The notes under the pieces are model-generated. The model had not been told where the DNA came from, made no database searches, and worked only from the letters and a program-made list of their open reading frames with translations. The position numbers and the translations under genes are program-made. Below are positions 11,076 to 21,665 of a stretch of DNA of 64,000 nucleotides, in pieces. Location of the stretch: contig BDGG01000001.1 in NCBI GenBank assembly GCA_001949185.1, forward strand, positions 283,739 through 347,738. Reading direction: 5' to 3'. The DNA is from Ramazzottius varieornatus (lineage: Eukaryota > Tardigrada > Eutardigrada > Parachela > Ramazzottiidae). Every line of letters begins with the position of its first letter. The stretch's first letter is position 1.

Positions 11076-12992
11076 TCAACACAGATCACAGCTACATCCC
11101 GCTATCATGGCGATAGTCCTCAGCACCACTTTCTTATTTGCACAACGAAGGCGAACAGACTTGGACTCAAATTCGTTAGGCAGACAACACAACTTCCGTC
11201 CGTCAGGTGGGGGTAGTCTACATTCCCTGGCGCAAGTTCGCTGATGTACGAGGTGCGTACTTTTGCAGTTGTCCTCCTCAATGAAGGCGTAGCGATGGTA
11301 CATCGTATTACTACATGATCTCCTGGCCTGGGAAACCAAAGGAAATCAACCCGACAACCGTACTGCGCAGTAAAGACGATGAGCTTACGTTTGTGATGTC
11401 ATCGACTGTAGCTTGTACAAATCTGGCTTTTTCCAAGTCTGTACAGCCCTTGGTGGGGCACGAGCGTTGCTGGACCGTCCACTGGCAATCAGGGTTGCGG
11501 TTCGTCCATTGGTGTGAAATGGGGACTGCGCACGAGCAGTCGGTCCAGTCGAGGGTAATGTTGGAACAAGGGATCACTTCCTGTTGACACACCCATCGGC
11601 TGCAGCACTCGCTTTCCACAACGAGCTGCCTTCCGTATTCGCACTCCGATGGCTTCTTGTCTGGCAGACAAACATCGGAACAACCGTACACTCCATCAAC
11701 GCACTGGCATACCGTCTGACAGTCCGGCTTCCAGCTTTCGCCATCTTGATAGATATTCCCGTTCACCTCACAGCTTTTAGGGTGCGAAGCTACAACAGAG
11801 TATATATAAGAGTAAACTCAAAATTCTAACTAGTCTAACATCAGTTAGGCCATTTATTGCGTTATTGTTCGAGCATTTTCTAATTTTTTGTCAGTGAGAC
11901 ATTTAGGTCAACGTCTTCTCTGCTTACCGCGACAAGTGCCCCGAGAACAATGTAGTCCGATTTCACAACTGTCGAGTGCACTACACTCGTCCCCATCCTG
12001 ACGCGCGCAATGGTAGCAGCCACATCCACACAGGTCCTCCACCAGGCTGACCCCATCAGGACATTTTTCCGGGTATGCTCGACATACTTTGTGACAGCTC
12101 TTTGGACAACTCAATGTCTTGTCGTTCTCTGAAGATGGACTCTGTATGCAATGCAAAAGCAAACCGTTAGAAGGTTCGAGATAGATTTTGGTTTGTAAAC
12201 TGTAAATCCAACATGAGAGCTTCATCGATCCGAGACCCTATCTGATTATCCGCACCAAACAAATCTTGTTTGCTCAACTAACAGATATCCTGAATGGTAC
12301 GCAAATGTCAATACCTTATAGTTCGTTTTTTCTGTACAGAAGGAATATTGTAACGCACAGATCAGCGGACTTCTTTAGGAGTAATTGTAATTTCTCTATT
12401 GAATTTGCTGAATGATGAACGAAAATCAATAGGCCGTGATTGCATGTGGTTAGGCTTCCCATGCGCAAGCTAAATCTCTTCGTAAGCGTCAGGCTCACTC
12501 TTTCAAAATGCAAAGGAACAACGAGGTAAACAGGAGTGATGAATCTGTTTCCCGTTGTATTTGAAAGGAGAACTTCTGCACATCGATTTGCAATTGCGTG
12601 TGCTATATCACGATGGCATCGGCATCGTTATGGCGCCAACTAGTGATGAAAAGGCTCGCCGCTTCATTCTGCCTAACTTTGGGAAACATCTTACTCCACA
12701 ACGAGGAGGGAATCACGCGGAAAATGTAGGCTAATCGTACCAACTAAATGTATGGTAATTTCAGCTAAAATTAAAGCCTTTACTCTGCCAGAGCTTTTAA
12801 CCATTTGATTTAGTGGGAGAATAAAAATGTTAGAACGTAAAGCGGCTTCGGAGTTGGATAACTAGACCGGCCTCCGCATCGTTTGTTTTTGTTGAGGGTT
12901 CTCACCTGAGAATCTTTGAGGAGAGAATTTGACGATTGGCCGTAAGCTGATGGATAGACGATGCAGAAAAACAGGAAACAAAATAGATCCAT
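11076..12992 (-). CDS. CCN family matricellular protein (CTGF/CYR61-like)
   Basis: Four exons (12992-12906, 12141-11928, 11789-11389, 11327-11076) join in phase to 317 residues, with a 61-nt last intron. The order is the full CCN layout. First comes a signal peptide (MDLFCFLFFCIVYPSAYG). Next is an IGFBP-like domain with CGCGCYHCARQ (exon 2). Exon 3 holds a VWC domain (CQCVDGVYGCS, CCSRWVC) and a TSP1-like module with W-x2-CSC and CPTKGC. The C-terminal cystine-knot domain occupies exon 4, ending CSCDLC. CCN proteins are secreted and bind integrins, heparan sulphate and growth factors in the extracellular matrix. The TSP1 module lacks the canonical WSxCSxxCG form. Which CCN member it matches cannot be told. 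The gene is convergent with Rab1. Confidence 0.93.
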
Positions 12993-13009
12993 GGCGTAAA
13001 ACGCAGGCG

Positions 13010-15059
13010 TAAAATATTCGATAAAATAATCAGTTCATATTCGGTCGGCTACACCTCATCATGTAGTTTGCGACCATGCCTTAGGAAAATCTTGGGGAAG
13101 TCTGAAAATATGGCCTAGTTCCTCTCGAAGGAAATACGTCTACACCACGCCTCAAGGCAGATCACATTCCATATTTCATGCACGCGTCATATCCAAAAAT
13201 AAGTTCACATTGACCAGCATAATATCAAGCTCTAATTTGGCCAGCGGGCAGTATCAGTCGATACGTCGAGTAGCCAAACCAGATATGATCCCCAGTATCC
13301 GCAAATGTGACAGGAGCACTGTACAGCCTCAAGGCAAGTGTCAATCCCGATGGAGGAAAAGCTCCTACATCAATACTGGATTTCACCGTGGGAGTCACCA
13401 ACAGCGCTCAACAGCTGCTACCGGCATCGAACAGATCACACACTGTGCATCCGCCGTCCATTACGCTGTTCCCTTCCGTATTTGATTGGGAGGGCAAGAG
13501 GCGGGAAGGCTGATCCGCCAAGATGGATGTTATTCCGCTTTATTAGACCGACGTCCTCCTCTTAATGAAAGAGCAACATGGCCGTTTGCAGTAAAAGGGA
13601 GTCAAGTGCGGGACGCGCTACCAAGCATATTTCCCAAAATCCCTTCCCGGTTGGTCCCGTTGTGGAAGCCAGCTTGAGCTAGCCGAAAGTGTTATTGAAG
13701 CATCTCCCATCTTGACATGTGCGTGACCACGTTTCGATGAGGATTAATGACTAGCGCAAACATAAACCAGTGCACACCATTCTACAAAGATTGCGGATCC
13801 GCCCAGATTTCACATGCGCCACCTCCAGACTGACTGCGGCCAAATGGATCCTCGAAATAAAAAACGGGATAACGAGACGTTCGTCGTACGCATGAAGTGC
13901 CTGGTTTCTATTCCATCATATTCAGCTGACTTTCCTGTTCGTAAACAGGTTGCACTGGAAATGTGGGCGTTATTCTGGAGTCACGAACGGCAGCCTGCTG
14001 CGCAGCAGGACATGCTGATGTATTCGGGAGGAAACGAAATCGCAGCAGGGATTCACAAAAGCTTCTAAACACTCGTCTCTACCCTGGTGGAGTTTCAGCC
14101 TACTGCACAACGAGGACTTCGATCGGTCAGCTTTATCATAGTCCATGATGATGCACTCGATATACAATATTTTGCTTTCCTCTCCATTCATTCCCTTTGG
14201 GGACTTCTCTGATATCCTATCCCAGCGATATTTATGCCAAGTTCATCGGTAAACAAATAAGCAGCCCAAACAGTGCTAATTCACAGAAGCAGATGGATTA
14301 GATTATGACGTGGTAAAGGCATGCTATGCCAAGTGTCGGTCTTTCGCGTGGCTTGGCCGGCCATGCATCAGCCCTTTCATCCCAGTCTGTGGAAGTCTAA
14401 CGCGTGCTTTGTGGATCTCGTTCTGCTTATGTGCAAAGCGGCTACGAGGAAGTGTACTGCTTCACATTTTGCCACGATGGAAATCGGATTAATTATTCTG
14501 CTGGGGCAAGTTAGCGGATGAATAATGCAAGCCAAACGGGTATATTAAGGACCTGCTGCTTCCACCAGGAAGTTCATAAAGTGGTGGTTTTTACTGCTCA
14601 CTGTACAAGGAAGGAATACTTTATGAGGCATTCTTCAAAGTGGCCATAACTGACATTTTATATATACACGAACGTGACAGCCACCATAAAGCACTGAGTG
14701 AACACAGCGTAGAACGGCCAAACGCTCGATTGATCACTTGATAGTTCCTTCTGATTGATGGATATGGCACAGTATACGTTTGATTGGTAGCTTGACTAGC
14801 TTCTTGATCCCTTGATTCGATTTCCACCGGACATCGCACTTCCAGATGGCGCTGCATGTATGATGTTGGTAACACCGTGGGCACCAAACCCCATCAACAA
14901 GCTCTAATCAAGGTAGGGCCATGGTTTCAAAACTTGCTGTCGCTGCTTCACGATATGATTTGATTTTCTTTCCAATGATACGTTTCCCTCGATATTCCTC
15001 CTGCGTTTTCGGACGAGCAAAGTCTTCGTTCAAAAAAGGCGAAGAACATTGAGAAAAGG
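13010..15059. other. Intergenic stretch, no gene recognised
   Basis: Several open frames of 60-90 codons occur here, the most protein-like at 13307-13513 (+). None shows a known motif, splice-consistent partner exon or repeat structure. I see no terminal inverted repeats. It may hold promoter sequence for CCN (minus strand, left) and the 3' region of TACO1 (minus strand, right). Confidence 0.5.
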
Positions 15060-15953
15060 CTACACGACACAGTTCAAAAATAGATTATGAAAGTCTGCAT
15101 GGTCTTCTATTTTTCCTTTGAGTTTGGCCATCTGGATTGCAGCTTCCGGTGGCAACTCCACTGGCATCTTCGGAAAGTATTCCGACTCCGAACTTGTTAC
15201 ACTGTATCCCAGCTTTTCCAAGGCTTTGGCCACCTTCGAAGCTTCCATTGGATCACAGACGAACCGTACAATGCCAGGTGCGGCTCCGCCGAGAATTTCT
15301 TCCGCGCCAGCTTCGATGGCTGCTTCCTCGGCCTTGTCCACATCCACCTCTACGTCTTCGCCTTTGTCATGCACGGCCGTCACGACGGTCTTATGGTCGA
15401 AGTTGAACATAATGCCCCCTCCATCGACCATGGCACCCATGTTTCGGTTGAGTATGCCGCGCAGTTCACCCTGTGTTCGCTTTGGGTTGTCTGTCATCAC
15501 TTCGAGGATCATCAGCGCACCTCCCGGTCCTTTGGCTTCCATCGTCAGCAGCTCAATCTTCTTACCCACCATTTTGGCGATTACACGTTCTATACTGTCG
15601 TTAGGGAGGTTTAGCTTCTTGGCTTCTTCCATGATCTTGGCCAAATCGGAGTTCTTCTTCGGATCAGCCGAGCCGTTCTTCCTTACAGCAAAGCGTAACT
15701 GTCTGGATATGCTGGCCATCACCAGCGATCTTTCAAAATCGTTCTTTCCTTTCGTGGCCTGGATATTCTGCCAGTGACTGTGGCCTTTCCATAATGATGA
15801 AGAAAATGAGTAGAATCTCATAGAAGACCTGGAAAAAGGAAAGGAGGAAAGTTGTCTGGAGAGACAGCTGACGACTTCCGGTGAAGAAATCTGCGACTCT
15901 TTCATTGTCCTTATCCAGGGTGACAAAAGTGAACTCGCTCTTCGCCGGAACAT
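15060..15953 (-). CDS. TACO1: TACO1 / YebC family mitochondrial translation factor
   Basis: One uninterrupted exon encodes 297 residues. The first 45-50 are rich in Arg and Ser with almost no acid at the start (MFRRRASSLLSPWIRT), as in a mitochondrial targeting sequence. The YebC/TACO1 core then begins with KGHSHWQNIQATKGKND, continues through NLPNDSIERVIAK, GPGGALMILEVMTDN and GGIMFNF, and ends near residue 290. TACO1 supports translation of mitochondrially encoded COX1 and eases ribosomes over polyproline. A GTAAGT donor near 16022 and a TTTCCACAG acceptor just upstream of the ATG suggest a non-coding first exon, making 15953 the likely start. The bacterial-type family is typically 240-300 residues, so the length is normal. 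RPL37A starts about 1 kb away in the opposite direction. Confidence 0.95.
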   Translation of the reverse strand: MFRRRASSLLSPWIRTMKESQISSPEVVSCLSRQLSSFPFSRSSMRFYSFSSSLWKGHSHWQNIQATKGKNDFERSLVMASISRQLRFAVRKNGSADPKKNSDLAKIMEEAKKLNLPNDSIERVIAKMVGKKIELLTMEAKGPGGALMILEVMTDNPKRTQGELRGILNRNMGAMVDGGGIMFNFDHKTVVTAVHDKGEDVEVDVDKAEEAAIEAGAEEILGGAAPGIVRFVCDPMEASKVAKALEKLGYSVTSSESEYFPKMPVELPPEAAIQMAKLKGKIEDHADFHNLFLNCVV

Positions 15954-16928
15954 CTTTAGCCGCTCTGTGGAAAACCAGAAAACACAGAAGGTTAAACGAC
16001 AGGAGATTCAGCACTTACTTCCGGTGGAACGTGGATTTACTGTAATTCATTCGAAATTTCAAATCCAGGCATAGACCAGCGGCTGAATATGGCCTCTACT
16101 TTGACATGGCTTGCCAACACTCTGAAAGCGGAAAACGCTGTTTGCTGAGTCATCACGAACTCCATCATATCGATTAGTACAGCGTACGTGGCGCAGACTC
16201 ATAGTGTGGAGAACGTGTTTCAAACCCTGTGGCGCAGCTTTTTACTGCCGTTTTTCTGTCTGGTCCGGAATACTAGTCCATTTTTTTGTGTTTGGTCTGG
16301 AACCTTTCACGACTGCGACGTTTTTTCTTCTGTTTAGTTTGCTTGAGTTTGGCGAGACAGTTTTCTTTTGTTGCTCGCAGTCCTTGATTGAATGAAAAGC
16401 TCATTATGAGTTCTGCTGTGGATTACATCAAATGACGTACTGTATATCATATACACTTGACGTCAACCGTATCGGCCATGCCTACTTATTAACGGAACTA
16501 ATCAATCAATCGCTCAATCAGGTGTCTTACGCTCCAGCAAGGCATATTCAGCAGCTTGTCTATGAATCCAGGCTATCCAGCCATGATCGATCCGACCCCA
16601 CAACTCAATCAACCTGTTCAATCAACTCACACTAACCAATAAGCTAGGCGAAGCGATTTATAGATCATATTAGTAATCCGTCTCGTCGCGAAAAGTGACC
16701 ATCTCGGTTGTCCGTCCATACTGAGCGTGAAGCTTTGTCAGGTCCTACAGCCCTGGGATATGATTTACGGTGACGTTCCTGCCGGTCCGCATGGTTGGCA
16801 AATTGCAATCGCAGTTTTAGTTCTTTCTGCTTTCCAGCCGACTTCGTATGTTTCCTACCTAGCTCCTCCGGAAGATCATCCATCGTCGAAGCTCATCCTT
16901 GGTTGGACTTATCCGGATCTCTTGAAAG

Positions 16929-17393
16929 ATGGTAGGCGGATGAACTTTCAGGATGGCTTTGTGGATCACCATGATGTGTTTTCGTTCCAGGCCAAGCGTA
17001 CGAAGAAAGTTGGTATCACCGGAAAGTGGGGAACGCGTTATGGTGCCTCGCTCCGAAAGACGGCCAAAAAGCTGGAAATCACCCAGCATTCAAAGTACAC
17101 CTGTCTCTTCTGTGGCAAAGTAAGACCCTAGCCAGCGTTTGGAGTGGTATTGTAAGGTTGAAAGATGGATGTTCGTTTCAGGATGCCATGAGGAGATCGT
17201 GTGTGGGAATCTGGTCATGCCGTCGTTGCCGTAAGACTGTGGCTGGTGGAGCATACGTTTACGCGTAAGTCGGTCCATTCCTTGTATTCTTGCTCTTTAT
17301 TGATGCAGAATGGTTCTCGTGTCTTCTAGGACAACGGCTGCTGCAACGGTAAGGTCCACGATCCGTCGTCTTCGTGAACTGAAGGACATATAG
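16929..17393 (+). CDS. RPL37A: 60S ribosomal protein eL43 (RPL37A)
   Basis: Four exons (16929-16931, 16991-17119, 17182-17264, 17330-17393) encode 92 residues, exactly the usual length of RPL37A. The first exon contributes only the ATG before a GTAGGC donor, an intron position also known from vertebrate RPL37A. The product begins [20 protein letters not shown] and carries the two CxxC pairs of the zinc ribbon (CLFC and CRRC), followed by [10 protein letters not shown] and a basic C-terminal helix. It sits in the large cytosolic ribosomal subunit and binds zinc. All splice junctions have GT-AG and matched phases. A poly(A) signal follows at 17598. The 3' end converges on the AT-hook gene at 17956. 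Confidence 0.97.
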
Positions 17394-17597
17394 ATTCATC
17401 CCATATCCATTCATGGTTTTAACCGTTGATTCCTTGATGAGGCGATGTGACTTCTGACTTCCGTTCGATTTCTTCTGATTTGACACCTCGTACTGACTCG
17501 CAGCGGTTTTTCATGCTCGTTTCTCGCTACTTCGCTGGATGTAGTGTTCCACGAAGAGAAGTTCGGCTGTTTGCGCTGAAGACTCCGAACATTGTCG

Positions 17598-17603
17598 AAT
17601 AAA
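17598..17603 (+). other. Poly(A) signal, RPL37A
   Basis: AATAAA about 205 nt beyond the RPL37A stop codon on the same strand. Nearer alternatives were not seen. Confidence 0.45.
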
Positions 17604-17955
17604 ACATCGTTCCGAACTTCCTGCTGTTACTTTGTCGTGGTTTGTAAAGCGAAACGTCTTGCTTGAACATCCGTCTACTCAGAAAAGCCAAGGAAAAACA
17701 GCATTCTCATTCCATCAAAAATTGATGGAGGACAGCGAAGAGAACAATTCACACAGCAAGACGATGACACTCAGAATGATCAAAAACATATCAGACAATC
17801 TCACTGAATTAACCTGATACAGAAGGACTCCAGGCGTCACAGCTGTGCTCGCATATGAAACATGATCGAAAAACTGTTATAACAAGTTACATTAAACAAC
17901 CGCGAAGCTATCGGCCAAGAAACGTTATCGGAACTCGAAAGGCAACATGAAATTG

Positions 17956-19333
17956 CTATTCCGCAGCTGCCGCAGCGCTCGTTGTAGGTTCAGTAACAGC
18001 GCGTTCTTCCGGACTTGCGGGCGACTCATGTTCTTCCTCCTTCGCTGTCTCTCCCTCAGCCGGTGTTTCAGTCGATACCTCTGGCTCAGCCACGGCCAAG
18101 TTTTCGCTAGCTTGGGAGTTAATCTTGGCCATCATATCGTCTTCTTCAGCCGTCAGATCAACGACGGGTTCGATAATCTTGGGAGCTGCTTCGGGTGCAA
18201 CGTTGACTTGTTGGACCGGAACGAGGAACGAGACTTTCTTCCCGTTTTCCACCTTGCTTTGGACCATAAACTGCTGTCCTGGTGTTCCGGCGGGACTTCC
18301 GGCGGGAACAGCCGTGACGATGGTGCCTACTGGCAGCGTCTGGACGTTGGCGACATTGACGGCTGTTCCTGCCTTTGCCGGAGCACTCTTTGGCATGACT
18401 GTAACGAGCAAAACATGGGAATGCCTCTTCCGATACATTTCGGAATTAACGAGTACAGTACGCAGGAGGACGGCAAACGAGGCGCACGAGATCGTCGCTT
18501 CAAGTGGCGCAAACTCCTGGCCAAAAACACAACCAAAATCTGCGCCACTTCAGACAACGCATTGAATGTTTAGTTTCCGGCCTCCGATCGGGAAACCGAA
18601 TTCGCAAAAGTACCTATCGATCGAGAACCAGGACGGTCAGGAGTAAAGGTGACTTTACGAGCAGGAGAAGAGGTGCTGCCTGGAGGACGGCCCACTGGTC
18701 GAGGAGCGGACGAGATGGAAGGCTTGGCAGCCGAGTGCGTGCGCTTCGCTTCATTTGCCTGCATCAGTTGAAGACTCCTCTGGGCTGCTTGAGCCTGAAG
18801 CTGGGCAGCTTGCTGGACGACGCGCAGCGACTGGTCAGTTTGAGCTGTGAACTTGCTGGGATCTAGTCCTCTTCCCTGAAAACAGACAAGAGGAAATTCA
18901 GTCAAAACGAACACACAATGGCTCACTGTGGTATGCAGCTGAAATGAGGTAAAACTTCCCCTGAATAGCCTTCAGCTAGCACGACATTCAGGCGGGTAAA
19001 ATAAACGGATACTGAATGACCTGCGTCACTTACGATAGCGTCGGATAACAGAGGAATGAAGCTGCTAGGAATATTTGGGGAAATTTTGGAGGCTTCCAGT
19101 TTGCTCTGAAAATAAAGCCCAACGTGTGAAAAAGTCTGCACAGGCATGGAATCATCGGGACTCACCATTTTAATGCAGAGATCGGAACGTTCTAACTTGA
19201 GCCTGTAGATGTCTCCTTCCAACGATCGACGTTTCGCTCGTTCTTCATCCAGCTTCTTTCGCAAGAAGGCAATCTCGTCTTCGGGATCATACTTGCGCTT
19301 CTTGTTCCAGGCACGGTCGTTCACGACTGCCAT
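17956..19333 (-). CDS. Unrecognised nuclear-type protein: coiled coil, AT-hook-like motif
   Basis: Four exons (19333-19166, 19105-19034, 18875-18614, 18398-17956) join in phase to 314 residues. The donors are GTGAGT, GTAAGT and a weaker GTACTT. The N-terminus is a highly charged helix with heptad character (residues 17-56, EDEIAFLRKKLDEERAKRRS onward). Exon 3 has a Gln/Ala-rich helix and then RPVGRPPG, an AT-hook-like GRP core among basic residues. Exon 4 contains a Pro/Val-rich segment and a very acidic Glu/Thr/Pro tail ending in six-residue Ala-rich AAAAAE. This mix suggests a chromatin or transcription cofactor, but I recognise no named family and infer nothing more specific. The start ATG follows a splice-free leader; upstream frames stay open but look non-coding. 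Confidence 0.75.
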
Positions 19334-21665
19334 CTTGACAATTTTAGAAACTAGGATCGGAACGTCGGGAATGACGGGGAAAGAAGAAATTTTCGACACA
19401 GCAAAATGGAGGATTCTCCCAGTCACAGCTGCGCACCACGCAGCTTGCCGACGTGGGGCGGGTCGGTATTTGCCCAGGAGCCAACCACAAAAGTCATTTT
19501 TACAGCCGAGAGCCGTATTCGGTGGTTCAGACGCAGATGGTGACGTCAGCCAGTTCGGTTCGAGTTTTTCTGGCTGTTTTCCCAACTTCGATCTCAAATC
19601 TCAGTCCTGACTCTTGGAAGAAGCTCCTGTTTTCCTGCGCAGCAAACTCCGAGCACTCCCTTGCCTGTTGCGGGATCTGGAGAAAGAAGATCGCGGTATA
19701 TGATTCCATTCCGGACCACTGCCTGCTCTTGCTCATCCGGCTGATCCAGCTGATGAAACAAGCCGGTATATCTCCTGTTTGTTTACATTCAATCAACAAT
19801 CTATCATATGGCGGCAGATTGACCAGTCCGACCACAACTGCCACCAAGCCTGTCCACCGTTCCAGCATTCCGCACATTCTTTTGTTGAAATCTGGAACTA
19901 GCGAGAAACCTCTGTATCGCGCTTGTTTGCTCTTGCAGGAGTATTCGGATACATTCTGCTTCGCTGGAGTACATCTCAAAACGAATCGCGATGCTCGTCT
20001 TTGTGCCCTTGATTGAGTGCTCAGGTAAGTTAATTATTGATTTGGTTGCTGATTGTGTTATGCTGTGCCGCGTGACTATCAGCGGTTATTTGACCCATGG
20101 TTGATCACGTGGTTTCGGTCGTTGCTGTGAAACGCTTCATCCATTTGGAATATTGGTGTGAATGTATTGGTCATGATTTGAGTTGTAGATTTGCTTCTCA
20201 TTAATTGTGCTTACAGCCGATTTATGTAGAGTAAGGGCACACGTTTGAGGGTGGGACAAGGAAACGCATTTGCGCAGGAAAGGTTGAAGGGGGAGTTCGA
20301 ATCCGATTTGGAGTGCATCAGGGTGTATTATCAAGAGTAATCCAGGTTTATCCTCTGGAGTCTCGAACAGCTGCTGTCAGCTGTATGAGTTAGCCTTCAC
20401 TCCTTCAGGCGTCGTTTGCGGTCCCCAGGCAAATTTGGGCTAGCCGTGAAGGAATGCAAAGTTCAGGCGGGAACCTCAGAGTCAGGCAGCGGAAGCAAAC
20501 TCTGTACGAGATCGATCATCAGTGCTCAAATGTGTTGGTTCTCTTATTTCAGGCTGTCGTCTTTCCTGTCGGTCTCTCTCCCGCCATGCGGAAGTGCTTG
20601 GAGAAGAATAATTAAGGGCACATTGCTGAGGCGGAAGTTGGTTGAATTCACACGTGCGGAAAACGTGCGATATCACTTTTTCTTGGTCGAGACTAAACTT
20701 GCAACAGATTTTACTATGCAAAATTATCCTGCGCCTGTTTTTTCTTCGATATTTCCCAAGCTTGTTCCTCTACAGCCTGCAAGGATAGAAGATCGACGAA
20801 GGCAAGTTAAACCAAGGAGAGCGGAACGAATGCGGGTTGACATATGATATTGACTTTTGAAGCGTAAATCATTACGGCTGTTTTTACGTTACGTTGAGCA
20901 AATTTGTTGAAGGCTTGTTTTGCAACTTCTCTTTGCGACTTGCACGGACCGACTGTTTTCTAGACCGAGCAGCTGCTGCTGCTGATGTTGTCATCCGATC
21001 GTTACACAATGCTTGGACTTGTTGCAGAGGAATTCCTGAAACAAGGACGGCCTTAATGTTATATTCCTCCGTCAGCTTTCGAAAATCTCCTGAAAATCTC
21101 CTTCTTCGTTGTCTGTTTTTGAAAATCGTGAATTCTTTGCTGCGCCGCCTCTGCAATGCCTCGAAGGTGTGATTGTGTGAGTAATCAGATCTCGTCGGCT
21201 TATTTCTTGTTCTATTTCATGTTGTAGAGAATCACGCGATGAAACATCAGGAAAGCTAGTTCTTTCTTGTGGGACCATGCGTGCTTCTGTTTTGGTAGAG
21301 AAACATTTTGAAAAGGTGGCAACATGCATTCCTGACCGTGCATCGGAAGACAATGGTCCAAAGTCCAGGTTTCGCCGACGGTGGTGTAATTCGAAGGCTT
21401 ACAATAGTCCACAATCGGAAGCAGTGTTTGTAATATCAATATCGAACCCACTGTGAAATGTATGAATCGGTCATGCTTTCATCGTGTGAGGTTGCAATGT
21501 GGAATCATTGTTCTTCGAGGAGTGGTTGGGACAGGGAGTTGTTGAAATTGTGTGAACGTTGGTTGTAATCTGGATCTGATAAAAGCTGGGTGTTTCTACT
21601 CTTTTGTAGGTGGAAGAATATCAGTCTGACGATAAGGTTTGGTATGCCGCAGTAAAGCCCTAGCC
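19334..21665. other. Intergenic stretch before the transporter
   Basis: Open frames of up to 187 codons occur (19453-20016 +), but they overlap the opposite-strand leader of the AT-hook gene and show no domain. Non-coding 5' exons of the transporter probably lie here. Acceptor-like TTTTGTAG sits near 21608, shortly before its ATG. No repeats or transposon ends were seen. Confidence 0.45.

Noticed and set aside
13210-13513. Protein-like plus-strand frame upstream of CCN
   Set aside because: It has no recognisable domain, no matching neighbouring exon and no support beyond being open.
15087-15777. Plus-strand frames of 175 and 219 codons
   Set aside because: They are the antisense of the TACO1 exon.
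15733-16014. Peptide in a second frame over the TACO1 5' end resembling a PDI-like segment (FVTLDKDNERVADFF)
   Set aside because: It overlaps the TACO1 targeting sequence in another frame, is followed by no PDI sequence in any nearby exon, and the TACO1 frame has strong independent support. Most likely chance.
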